Assembly: GCF_008629685.1 (NCBI RefSeq)
Contig: NZ_VWSF01000024.1
Span: 1 to 64,000, forward strand
DNA from: Adhaeribacter rhizoryzae
GTDB lineage: Bacteria; Bacteroidota; Bacteroidia; Cytophagales; Hymenobacteraceae
Reading direction: 5' to 3'
DNA length: 64,000 nucleotides
Part shown: in pieces, positions 54,392 to 62,154 of the stretch
How positions within the stretch are numbered: the first letter of the stretch is position 1
How the letters are laid out: each line of letters starts with the position of its first letter
Notes under the pieces: generated by a model
Seen by the model: the letters and a program-made list of their open reading frames with translations, nothing else
Told to the model about the DNA's origin: nothing
The model's database searches: none
Translations under genes and position numbers: made by a program

Positions 54392-54397
54392 AATAAT

Positions 54398-55036
54398 ATG
54401 CTGAAAAAAGGAATTAAATATACCGTTGCCCTCATCCTTCTTTTAATTGTCGGGTATAATTCGGTATATATCAAAAAATTGAGTGAAGTAAAGGCTGCTG
54501 CGGCTACCGGTAAATTTGATGCAACTCTATATGCCCAAACTTTCTGGCAAGAAAAATTAACCCCCGGCTTAGCCAAAGCCAACAACCTGCCGGAACTGCT
54601 GACGCTGCTTAAATCCGATAAAGAGAACGCTTTCAAAAATTATTCCCATGCGCTGGGAATCGGTAATCTGCGATACTTTTTAATAAAAGGCATAGGAAAA
54701 ATTACCGCTAGCAACGAAAACGATATTTCCGTGACGCTGCTCCCAGATTCGGTAGGCCAAGAAGTAAAATTAGCTACCGAATTTGTGTACGGCAATGCGG
54801 TGCGGGATGCCCTGGGAATTTTGAGTATTAATGATTTCAGCAATACCATGGATATGAATAATGTTTCGGCCGAAATCAATAAGAAAATCCGCACCGAAAT
54901 AATACCGCCGTTCCGGGCCCAGGCTAAGAAAAGCGACGTGGTAGCGTTTACCGGGGCTATTGAGCTTAACCAGGTGCACCTGCGACTCGACGAAATAGAA
55001 GTTATTCCGGTTTCGCTGAATCTGATTCAGAAATAA
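54398..55036 (+). CDS. DUF2291 family protein, associated with sugar ABC transporter
   Basis: 212 aa. One N-terminal membrane anchor (IKYTVALILLLIVGYNSVYI) and a periplasmic domain with VKLATEFVYGNAVRDALG, LSINDFSNTMDMNNVSAEIN and a closing beta region (QVHLRLDEIEVIPVSL), which match my memory of DUF2291. These proteins are repeatedly found next to RbsABC-type sugar importers in proteobacteria; the role is unknown, perhaps assisting permease or binding-protein assembly. The start lies 6 bp after the binding-protein stop. Confidence 0.78.
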   Translation: MLKKGIKYTVALILLLIVGYNSVYIKKLSEVKAAAATGKFDATLYAQTFWQEKLTPGLAKANNLPELLTLLKSDKENAFKNYSHALGIGNLRYFLIKGIGKITASNENDISVTLLPDSVGQEVKLATEFVYGNAVRDALGILSINDFSNTMDMNNVSAEINKKIRTEIIPPFRAQAKKSDVVAFTGAIELNQVHLRLDEIEVIPVSLNLIQK

Positions 55037-55181
55037 TATTGCTGTTCCTGCTATAAAGGCACAAGCCATTTGGCTCATAATAATTGGTTTAAAAATAAGA
55101 AGAGAAATAATAATCTAATGAATAGCTAGCATACCGAACCAACAGCATCCACCACTACCACTTAAAGTCACCACAAATAAA

Positions 55182-56687
55182 TTGTTAGTAGCAGAAAATA
55201 TTACCAAAAAGTTTTCTGGCGTGGTTGCGCTGGAAAATGTTTGCCTTGAAATTGAGGCGGGGAAGGTTACGGCCCTGATCGGGGAAAACGGCGCGGGCAA
55301 ATCCACTTTGATGAAAATTCTGTCGGGTGTTTACCCGGATTACGAAGGCAGTATTCTGTTCCGGGGACAGGTGGTTAATTTTGCGAATCCCCGCGAAGCG
55401 CAACGTGCCGGAATTGCTATTATTCACCAGGAACTAAACCTGGTACCGTATTTAAGCATTACCGAGAATATATTCCTGGGCCGCGAAATCATTACCGCCT
55501 GGGGTACCCTTAACCAAAAGGAAATGCGGCGCCGCACCCAGTTGCTGCTGCATAAACTAAACCTGGACGTAAACCCCGATACCCTGGTGGGGGAATTGAA
55601 AGTTGGGCAGCAACAGGTGGTAGAAATTGCCAAAGCCCTGCTGGACGAGTCGGAGGTAATTATTATGGATGAACCCACTTCGGCCATCAGCGACAGCGAG
55701 GTAGAAGTTTTGTTCGGTATTATACAGGGCCTCAAACGCGAAAACAAAGCAATTGTGTACGTCTCGCATAAGCTGGATGAGCTATTCCGGATTGCGGACC
55801 GTTTTGTGGTGCTGCGCGATGGCCGGTGTATCGAATCCGGCAGCATGCAGGAAGTTTGTCAGGAAAGGCTCATTCAGAAAATGGTGGGCCGCGAAATAAA
55901 TATCAGCCGCAAAAAAACAAAAAACAACCAGGGAAAAGCACTGCTTTCGGTAGAAAATATTTGTTTAAAGCACCCGGTCCGGAAAGACCAAAGCCTGTTG
56001 AAAAATATTTCATTTACGCTGCACCAGGGCGAAATATTGGGCCTCTTTGGGTTAATGGGGGCTGGCCGGACCGAATTGCTGGAAACTATTTTTGGGCTGC
56101 ACCCGAAACTAGCCACTGGTCAGTTAATTATTAGCCAGCAGCCGGTAACGCTTAAATCACCCGCCGAAGCTATTAAAGCCGGGTTGGCGCTGGTGCCGGA
56201 AGACCGGAAAAAAGATGGGTTGGTGCTGGGCCTGGACGTGCAAACCAATATTTGCCTGACTACGCTGCCCGATTTAGAAGATGCCGGTATTCTTAACAAT
56301 CGTAAAGAATTTTCGCTGTCGGAGAAATATATCCGGGATTTGAAAATTAAAACTTCCTCGGAAAAGCAAACGGCTGGTAACCTGAGCGGCGGTAATCAGC
56401 AGAAAATTGTGCTGGCCAAATGGCTGGCTACCAAGCCCCGGATTTTATTACTCGACGAGCCCACCCGCGGCATTGACATTAACGCAAAAAGCGAAATTTA
56501 TAAATTAATCCAGGAGTTAGCCGATGCCGGCCTGGGCATTATTGTGGTTTCGTCGGAACTACCCGAAATATTATCGGTATCTGACCGGATTCTGGTAATG
56601 GCCGAAGGGCGTTTAACCGCCGAATTCGCGATGGAAGAAGCAACTGAAGATGGGATACTGAAAGCGGCCATTCCCAACACTATTTAA
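55182..56687 (+). CDS. ribose-type ABC transporter ATPase (double domain)
   Basis: 501 aa from TTG at 55182, chosen because no ATG is in frame after the stop at 55119 and TCACCACA lies 6 bases upstream, as before other genes here. Domain 1: Walker A GENGAGKST (34-42), signature LKVGQQQVVEIAKAL, Walker B VIIMDEPTSAI. Domain 2: degenerate Walker A GLMGAGRTE, signature LSGGNQQKIVLAKWLA, Walker B ILLLDEPTRGIDI. This asymmetry is normal for RbsA-type ATPases. It energises import by the adjoining permease. Confidence 0.93.
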   Translation: MLVAENITKKFSGVVALENVCLEIEAGKVTALIGENGAGKSTLMKILSGVYPDYEGSILFRGQVVNFANPREAQRAGIAIIHQELNLVPYLSITENIFLGREIITAWGTLNQKEMRRRTQLLLHKLNLDVNPDTLVGELKVGQQQVVEIAKALLDESEVIIMDEPTSAISDSEVEVLFGIIQGLKRENKAIVYVSHKLDELFRIADRFVVLRDGRCIESGSMQEVCQERLIQKMVGREINISRKKTKNNQGKALLSVENICLKHPVRKDQSLLKNISFTLHQGEILGLFGLMGAGRTELLETIFGLHPKLATGQLIISQQPVTLKSPAEAIKAGLALVPEDRKKDGLVLGLDVQTNICLTTLPDLEDAGILNNRKEFSLSEKYIRDLKIKTSSEKQTAGNLSGGNQQKIVLAKWLATKPRILLLDEPTRGIDINAKSEIYKLIQELADAGLGIIVVSSELPEILSVSDRILVMAEGRLTAEFAMEEATEDGILKAAIPNTI

Positions 56688-56700
56688 TTAAGTCACCACT

Positions 56701-57741
56701 ATGAGTCCAAAAGTTTTTGTAAAAGAGGAAAAAGCCCAGGTCCAGCCACCTACTTTAAAAGCGCCGGCATTCTCCGGTTCGTACAGCCGGTACCTGGTTA
56801 AATTCCAGTCTTTGATCGCCCTCTTTATTTTGTGCCTGATTATCAGTTTGCTTTCGGATAAATTTTTGACCGTGGCCAACGGCTGGAATGTAATGCGGCA
56901 GATTTCGGTGAATATTTGTATTTCCGTTGGTATGACCCTGGTGGTGCTTACGGCCGGCATCGATTTATCGGTGGGGTCGGTGCTGGCACTCTGTGGGGCT
57001 ATTACCGCGGGCTTACTAAAGTTTGGAATTGAGTTGCCGTCGCAGGATTTATTTATTGGTTTTACTTTGCTCGGGGTGGTATTGGCCGGCCTGCTTACGG
57101 GTACTTTACTGGGCACTTTTAATGGCTGGACGATTACCCGGTTTAAGGTGCCGCCCTTTGTGGCTACCCTGGCGGTGCTTACCATTGCCCGGGGATTAAC
57201 CATGCTGTATACGAAAGGTTTTCCTATTTCGGGGCTGGGCGCTGATTTTGCTTACATCGGTACGGGTTGGCTGCTGGGCATTCCGGTTCCGGTCTGGATA
57301 TCGGGGATTATTGTGGGGCTGGCGGTTTTTTTAACGAACAAAACCCGGCTGGGCCGCTACATCTACGCCATTGGGGGCAACGAAAGCGCTGCCCGCCTCT
57401 CGGGGATTAACATCAGCAAAGTAAAAACTACGGTGTATGCCATTGCCGGCGGATTGGCGGCTATCGGGGGCATTATTGTTACTTCCCGCCTCGATTCGGC
57501 CCAGCCCAATGCCGGTATTAGCTACGAATTAGATGCGATTGCGGCGGTGGTTATTGGTGGCACGTCTTTGTCGGGTGGCCGGGGCAGTATCCTGGGCACG
57601 GTGCAGGGTGCCATTATTATTGGCGTACTGAATAACGGGCTGGTGTTGTTAAATGTGTCGCCGTTCTGGCAGCAAGTAGTGAAAGGCATGGTTATTTTAC
57701 TGGCGGTAATTATTGATAAAGCCAATTCCAAGTCGGAATAA
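56701..57741 (+). CDS. ribose-type ABC transporter permease
   Basis: 346 aa with about eight to ten hydrophobic segments. Family blocks: TLVVLTAGIDLSVGSVLAL, FNGWTITRFKVPPFVATLA (cytoplasmic coupling loop), RYIYAIGGNESAARLSGI and AVVIGGTSLSGGRGSILGT. It forms the homodimeric inner-membrane channel with the ATPase encoded 13 bp upstream. The ATG follows TCACCACT directly. It ends the tightly spaced operon; a 371-bp gap with two repeats separates it from the FGGY kinase gene. Confidence 0.93.
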   Translation: MSPKVFVKEEKAQVQPPTLKAPAFSGSYSRYLVKFQSLIALFILCLIISLLSDKFLTVANGWNVMRQISVNICISVGMTLVVLTAGIDLSVGSVLALCGAITAGLLKFGIELPSQDLFIGFTLLGVVLAGLLTGTLLGTFNGWTITRFKVPPFVATLAVLTIARGLTMLYTKGFPISGLGADFAYIGTGWLLGIPVPVWISGIIVGLAVFLTNKTRLGRYIYAIGGNESAARLSGINISKVKTTVYAIAGGLAAIGGIIVTSRLDSAQPNAGISYELDAIAAVVIGGTSLSGGRGSILGTVQGAIIIGVLNNGLVLLNVSPFWQQVVKGMVILLAVIIDKANSKSE

Positions 57742-57843
57742 TTTAGGCTTAATTTCTCTGAAATATTCTAAGGTCTGTAATTTTTCCGGCAGTACTATTT
57801 ACTAAAATATAACCTGTTTATACTTTTAAAATTTAGTCCCAGG

Positions 57844-57925
57844 CAGCCCTGGCCGTGTGTTTTCACCGGCCAGCAATAAGGCTGAAGCTCAAGAATAGGC
57901 GGTGAAAACACCACCCATGGCGGCT
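57844..57925. repeat. structured intergenic repeat, family B copy 2
   Basis: Stem CTGGCCG (57849-57855) / CGGCCAG (57867-57873) around a TGTGTTTTCAC loop, then GAAGCTC and GGCGGTGAAAACACCACC, which can pair with the loop. Compared with the 32778 copy, the stem is different in sequence yet still complementary, while loop and 3' block are conserved. Confidence 0.7.
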
Positions 57926-57941
57926 AATAATAGAAGTTTAA

Positions 57942-58040
57942 GGAAACCACACCTGTCATTCAGGAGGAACCTATGAAGCAGATTTCCAAGTAGTTTCCTC
58001 CCGGAATCCTTGGATTCCCAGAATGACAGGTGTGGTTTCC
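57942..58040. repeat. 99-bp palindrome, family A copy 3
   Basis: Outer stem GGAAACCACACCTGTCATT pairs perfectly with the other end. The left inner arm matches the 37320 copy (CAGGAGGAACCTATG); the right arm carries an extra segment (GGAATCCTTGGATTCC, itself self-complementary). The outer stem differs from the other copies. Confidence 0.8.
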
Positions 58041-58112
58041 TCAGCCTCAAACAAGGTAAGCAAGCAAAAATTGCGTAATAGCAGTTATTAAATCGGTTTA
58101 AAACCAAATACA

Positions 58113-59651
58113 ATGAAAAGCTCCTATATCCTGGCCATCGACCAGGGCACCAGCAGTACCAAGTCCTTAGTATTCGATGCGGAAGGGAAAGTGGTGGCGC
58201 GGGGTTCCGAACCGTTGAGAACGCTTTATTCAGAAGGTGGGCACGTAGAGCAGCAGCCCGAAGAAATTTATCAAAACGTATTGCAATCGGTAACGCAATG
58301 CTTAGCTGAATTTACTTCTAAAGGGGAGGATTTAAAAAATATTCAGGCTATTGGTATTTCTAACCAGCGCGAGACTTTTGTGGTTTGGGACGAAACCGGA
58401 ACGCCTTTATACAATGCCGTGGTGTGGCAATGCAAACGTTCTATTAGTATTTGTGAGCGGCTAAGCCAGGAAGGTTTAAACGAAACCGTAAGACAAAAAA
58501 CCGGGTTAATAATTGATCCTTATTTTTCCGGGACTAAACTAATCTGGCTTTACGAAAATATTGTTCCCGTCCGGGAAGCCATAGATGCCGGTAAAGCCTA
58601 TTTCGGCACCATAGATACCTGGCTGCTTTATAAACTGACAAATGGCAAAAGTTATTTAACCGATTACACCAACGCCTCGCGTACCCTGTTTTTTAATTTA
58701 CACGACCTTTCCTGGGACCAGGGTTTATTGGCGCAGTTTGGGCTTTTCCGCCTGAATCTGCCCGAACCCAAACCATCCGCGGCTTTCTTCGGAGAAACCG
58801 ATTTTGGCGGCTTATTGCCGGAACCGGTAAATATTACCGGCATAATCGGCGATTCGCACGCGGCAGCTTTTGGTGAAGGTTGTTTTGTACCCGGCACTGC
58901 CAAAGCCACCATGGGTACGGGTTCTTCTATTATGATGAACATCGGCGACAGTCCGAAGCCCTCGGGCCGGGGCATGATTACGACTATTTGCTGGAGTACC
59001 GAAGCGCGGGTAGATTATGCCCTGGAAGGCGTAATTGTGACCTGCGGCGCCACCATTGAGTGGCTGAAAAACGAGTTGGGACTATTAACCGATAGCCGGC
59101 AAACCGAAGCCATGGCGCAAGCGGTGCCGGATAATAACGGCGTTTACCTGGTGCCGGCTTTTAGCGGATTGGGCGCCCCGCATTGGGATATGAGCCGCAA
59201 AGCCTCCATTACGGGGCTTACTTTCGATTGTAATAAAAACCACATTGTAAGAGCCGCGCTGGAGTCTATTCCATACCAGATTAAAGATGTGATTCAGGCG
59301 ATGGAACTGGATGCCGGCATTGATTTGGCCGCTCTAATGGTAGATGGTGGTATTACCGCTAATAATTTTGTAGTTCAGTTTCTCGCTGATTTACTGGAAA
59401 AACCAGTGGTAAAAATAGGAATGCCGGAGGTATCGGCACTGGGAGCAGCGTATTTAGCCGGATTAAAAGAGGGTATTTTTCAGAATATCCAACACTTAAA
59501 AACGCTTAATGCCATCAAAACCCAGGTCAACCCGGGCGAAAAGCAGCCCCAAGTGGAAAAATATTACCTGGGCTGGCAAAAGGCGGTGGGCAGCTCCTCT
59601 GCTGCAAACCCTAAACGGGAGATTATGACAGAACCAGCTTTGGTTAAGTAA
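58113..59651 (+). CDS. FGGY-family carbohydrate kinase (glycerol-kinase-like)
   Basis: 512 aa. The N-terminal phosphate motif is DQGTSSTKSLVFD (10-22); GISNQRETFVVWD and AVVWQCKRS are glycerol-kinase-like, and the second half has ATMGTGSSIMMN, PAFSGLGAPHWD and MVDGGITANNF, the adenosine motif. The chain is full length. Sequence blocks resemble GlpK more than XylB, but the setting, after an isomerase, split transketolase and pentose ABC importer, argues for a ketopentose or apulose kinase. There is no glycerol facilitator or glycerol-3-phosphate dehydrogenase gene nearby. A terminator closes the unit. Confidence 0.88.
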   Translation: MKSSYILAIDQGTSSTKSLVFDAEGKVVARGSEPLRTLYSEGGHVEQQPEEIYQNVLQSVTQCLAEFTSKGEDLKNIQAIGISNQRETFVVWDETGTPLYNAVVWQCKRSISICERLSQEGLNETVRQKTGLIIDPYFSGTKLIWLYENIVPVREAIDAGKAYFGTIDTWLLYKLTNGKSYLTDYTNASRTLFFNLHDLSWDQGLLAQFGLFRLNLPEPKPSAAFFGETDFGGLLPEPVNITGIIGDSHAAAFGEGCFVPGTAKATMGTGSSIMMNIGDSPKPSGRGMITTICWSTEARVDYALEGVIVTCGATIEWLKNELGLLTDSRQTEAMAQAVPDNNGVYLVPAFSGLGAPHWDMSRKASITGLTFDCNKNHIVRAALESIPYQIKDVIQAMELDAGIDLAALMVDGGITANNFVVQFLADLLEKPVVKIGMPEVSALGAAYLAGLKEGIFQNIQHLKTLNAIKTQVNPGEKQPQVEKYYLGWQKAVGSSSAANPKREIMTEPALVK

Positions 59652-59674
59652 AGATATTAAGCGTGCTCCAAAAC

Positions 59675-59704
59675 AAAAATGCCCGGATTTCCGGGTATTT
59701 TTGG
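59675..59704 (+). terminator. rho-independent terminator after FGGY kinase
   Basis: AAAAATGCCCGGA pairs with TCCGGGTATTTTT with a two-base loop, followed by T-rich sequence. It ends the 47825-59651 transcription unit. Confidence 0.85.
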
Positions 59705-59753
59705 TTTAAAAACTTAAGAAACTAAAGTAATTGTTCTTAATTTATACCTATCG

Positions 59754-59875
59754 CCAGCGTCTCGCTGGTGAGGATTTCTGCCGGCCTCTGGCTGCTTATA
59801 ATCAACATGGCTTAATATTGTGCACTAACAATAGCGGCCAGAGGCCGGAAAAAGAAGACACGGGCGAGGACGCCC
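59754..59875. repeat. complex hairpin repeat between convergent genes
   Basis: A small hairpin CCAGCG-TCT-CGCTGG (59754-59768), then CCGGCCTCTGGC (59781-59792) perfectly complementary to GCCAGAGGCCGG (59837-59848), then GGGCG-AGGA-CGCCC (59862-59875). Three nested or adjacent stems in a 122-bp region between the FGGY kinase and GH127 genes. Confidence 0.65.
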
Positions 59876-59937
59876 GCGCCATATACTCTCCGATGCTTCA
59901 CTGCCTCAAGCGCAGAACTGAAGTAATATAGGTGTTA

Positions 59938-61980
59938 TTACCGGCTCAAAGGCATCCAAACCGACATTTCGGAATGACCGCGGTTACCCCAGGTGTAGTA
60001 GGGTACGAGTTTTATCTGGGTGGTCTTGTTTTCTTTAGAAACTTCTTTGTACAATTGGTTTGTCCAGTTGCCGGTTTGCACCAGTTTGGCCGTGCCTTCC
60101 AAACTTATTACGTCGCTGTTCTGGATTTTGGTTAATTTGGGGATGAGCTGAATATCGGCCGGAATGCTGACATTGAAAATATCCTGGCTACCCATATCTA
60201 CCGATTCCACGCAATAAACGACGGGTCCGCGTTTTACGGCTACCTGGTTGCGGGTTTCTTCAACCAGCGGGTTTGCTTCAAATAATTTTACTTCCATGGG
60301 CAGTGTTAATTCTATTCTATCACCTTTTTTCCATTTGCCATTAAGTTCGGCGTATTCGCCGGCAGTTAATTTGGCTTGGGTATAAGGTTTGCCGTTCACT
60401 AATATTTTGGCGCCATTGGCCCAGCCCGGTATCCGCATAAACAGTGAGAATGCTTTATTCGGCACCTGATCCAGGTTTACTTTAATATTACCGTCCCAGG
60501 GGTAATTGGTTTCCTGGGTCAGTTTTACCACCGAGCCGTCTTTAAGTTTGGTGTCGAGGGTATTACCGCCGTACAGGTTAAAATAAATCCCTTTATCCGA
60601 TGTGCTATAGGCGTAATTATTCAACTCCGCAATGGTGCGCACCACGTTGGGTGGGCAGCAATTAGATTTTTTAATATAGCCCACCCGATCTTTAGACCAC
60701 CGCTGGCTAAAAGGTAGCTCATCGGAAAAACTTAGTGGGTTGGTGTATAAAAATTTGGTGCCATCGAGGCTAATACCCGACAAAACGCTGTTGTATAAGG
60801 CCAATTCCATTACATCCGTGTATTTGGCCTCGCCTGTTAGTTGCAGCATGCGCCAGTTCCAAAGCACATTACCAATATTGGCGCAGGTTTCGTTGTGGGC
60901 GGTTAAGTTGGGTAGCTGGTAATCGCGGCCGTAGGCCTGGTGCACTTTCTGGACGGTATCGGGTTTGTAAGCGGTACCATCCGGCGATACGCCATCGTAC
61001 AGCGAGCCCGTAGCGCCGGTAACGTACATTTTCCGGTTCACCACGTCGTTCCACATCAAATCCAGCGTCGACAACAAGGTTTTGTCCCCGGTTTCGGCGT
61101 AAACATCGGCTACGCCGGCGAATAAATAATTGGCCCGTACGGCGTGGCCCGAAACTTTTTTCATGTCCCGGAACGGGATACGATCCTGGTTGTCGTCGGT
61201 GCCAATATCGCCGGCATGTCCGCGGATATCAATTAGTTTTTTTACCAGTTCTAAATATTTGGGGTCGCGGGTGGTGCGATACATTTCTACTACGCCCATG
61301 TAGTGCGAGGGGCAAATGGCATTCCGGGCATATTCCGGCGAAGCATTTTTGTAAAAGTTGTACAGGTAATCGGTGGCTTTTTTGGCTACGTCCAGGAAAG
61401 AGGTTTTGCCGGTGGCCCGGTAATGCACACAGGCGGCCGTCATGAGGTGCCCAAAGTTATAGGCTTCAAAAAGCAACTTATCCTGCTGTACCTTGGCTTC
61501 AGCCGATTGCGATCTTTCCTTAATAATAACCGGCGTATGCAGGTAACCATCGGCCCGCTGGGCTTTGGCCATTACCGCAATGCTCTGGTCCATGAGCTGG
61601 TTCAGTTTTTCGTCCTTCGTAACGGCGTAGGCGGCCGCTACCGATTCAAAAACTTTATAAAAATCACCGTCGTGAAAGGAGGGGCCGGTGTGGGCCCCCT
61701 TTTCCAAACCGGCGGCTATCTCAAAATTCCGGAAGGCGTGGCTGATTTCGGGGTCTTTGTAAATCCGCACAATATTAGGCACCATGGTTTCTTTGCACAC
61801 CTGAAACCGCTCGGCCCAGAAACCTTTGGTCCAGGCCACATCATCCATATCCACGTTGCGTAACTGCGCATAAGGACTTTTGGAATTATTTAGCAGGCCT
61901 TTGTTCTGGGCCAGCATGTTTTTCTGGGGCAATAGGGCTCCCGAAATAGCCAAAAGCAGCAGGCGGAATGATTTATTCAT
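59938..61980 (-). CDS. GH127-family beta-L-arabinofuranosidase-like hydrolase
   Basis: 680 aa with a signal peptide (LLLLAISGALLPQKNMLAQ). The zinc and catalytic residues of GH127 are all visible: Glu364 and Cys366 in NETCANIG, and Cys441-Cys442 in KSNCCPPNVVRT, with the nucleophile cysteine in the CC pair. The (alpha/alpha)6 barrel and C-terminal beta domains are complete. Known GH127 activities are beta-L-arabinofuranosidase and, in rhamnogalacturonan II degradation, release of aceric acid. The leader has CCACCACTT about 20 bases before the ATG, and the AT motif of 62051-62078 lies further upstream. It belongs functionally with the pectin enzymes. Confidence 0.92.
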   Translation of the reverse strand: MNKSFRLLLLAISGALLPQKNMLAQNKGLLNNSKSPYAQLRNVDMDDVAWTKGFWAERFQVCKETMVPNIVRIYKDPEISHAFRNFEIAAGLEKGAHTGPSFHDGDFYKVFESVAAAYAVTKDEKLNQLMDQSIAVMAKAQRADGYLHTPVIIKERSQSAEAKVQQDKLLFEAYNFGHLMTAACVHYRATGKTSFLDVAKKATDYLYNFYKNASPEYARNAICPSHYMGVVEMYRTTRDPKYLELVKKLIDIRGHAGDIGTDDNQDRIPFRDMKKVSGHAVRANYLFAGVADVYAETGDKTLLSTLDLMWNDVVNRKMYVTGATGSLYDGVSPDGTAYKPDTVQKVHQAYGRDYQLPNLTAHNETCANIGNVLWNWRMLQLTGEAKYTDVMELALYNSVLSGISLDGTKFLYTNPLSFSDELPFSQRWSKDRVGYIKKSNCCPPNVVRTIAELNNYAYSTSDKGIYFNLYGGNTLDTKLKDGSVVKLTQETNYPWDGNIKVNLDQVPNKAFSLFMRIPGWANGAKILVNGKPYTQAKLTAGEYAELNGKWKKGDRIELTLPMEVKLFEANPLVEETRNQVAVKRGPVVYCVESVDMGSQDIFNVSIPADIQLIPKLTKIQNSDVISLEGTAKLVQTGNWTNQLYKEVSKENKTTQIKLVPYYTWGNRGHSEMSVWMPLSR

Positions 61981-62050
61981 AAGTCAGGAAAGTTAAAAAC
62001 AAGTGGTGGCGAATAGGATTTAAGAATATTTTGCTAGTTAAACCCTAATT

Positions 62051-62078
62051 TATATATAAATATTAAATTTATAAAAGA
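62051..62078. promoter_or_regulatory. AT-rich near-palindrome upstream of GH127 gene
   Basis: TATATATAAATATTAAATTT continuing ATAAAAGA; the stretch from TATATAAATATTA to ATTTATAA differs from 25021-25042 by one base. It lies 70-100 bp upstream of the GH127 start, in a position suited to a promoter or operator. Confidence 0.4.
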
Positions 62079-62154
62079 ATAAACAAAATATTCTACTGAG
62101 TGGCCTAAAAAATTGGATGTAATTTGTTTTGAATGGTTTATCCTGGTTGCTAGC

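Larger units (their letters stand above)
57742..58112. other. 371-bp gap between permease and FGGY kinase genes
   Basis: Contains a family B repeat (57844-57925) and a family A palindrome (57942-58040) almost back to back. No terminator with a T tract and no promoter box were recognised, so the kinase could be read from the upstream operon. Confidence 0.5.

Noticed and set aside
58113-59651. Glycerol kinase as the working assignment
   Set aside because: Sequence blocks are GlpK-like, but no glycerol genes are nearby and the operon is for a pentose; kept as FGGY kinase without a symbol.
59731-59931. 66-aa open frame between FGGY kinase and GH127 genes
   Set aside because: It is read through the triple-hairpin repeat; no domain.
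61303-61863. Long antisense frame (186 aa) inside GH127
   Set aside because: Shadow of the GH127 gene, whose zinc and catalytic residues are all intact on the other strand.
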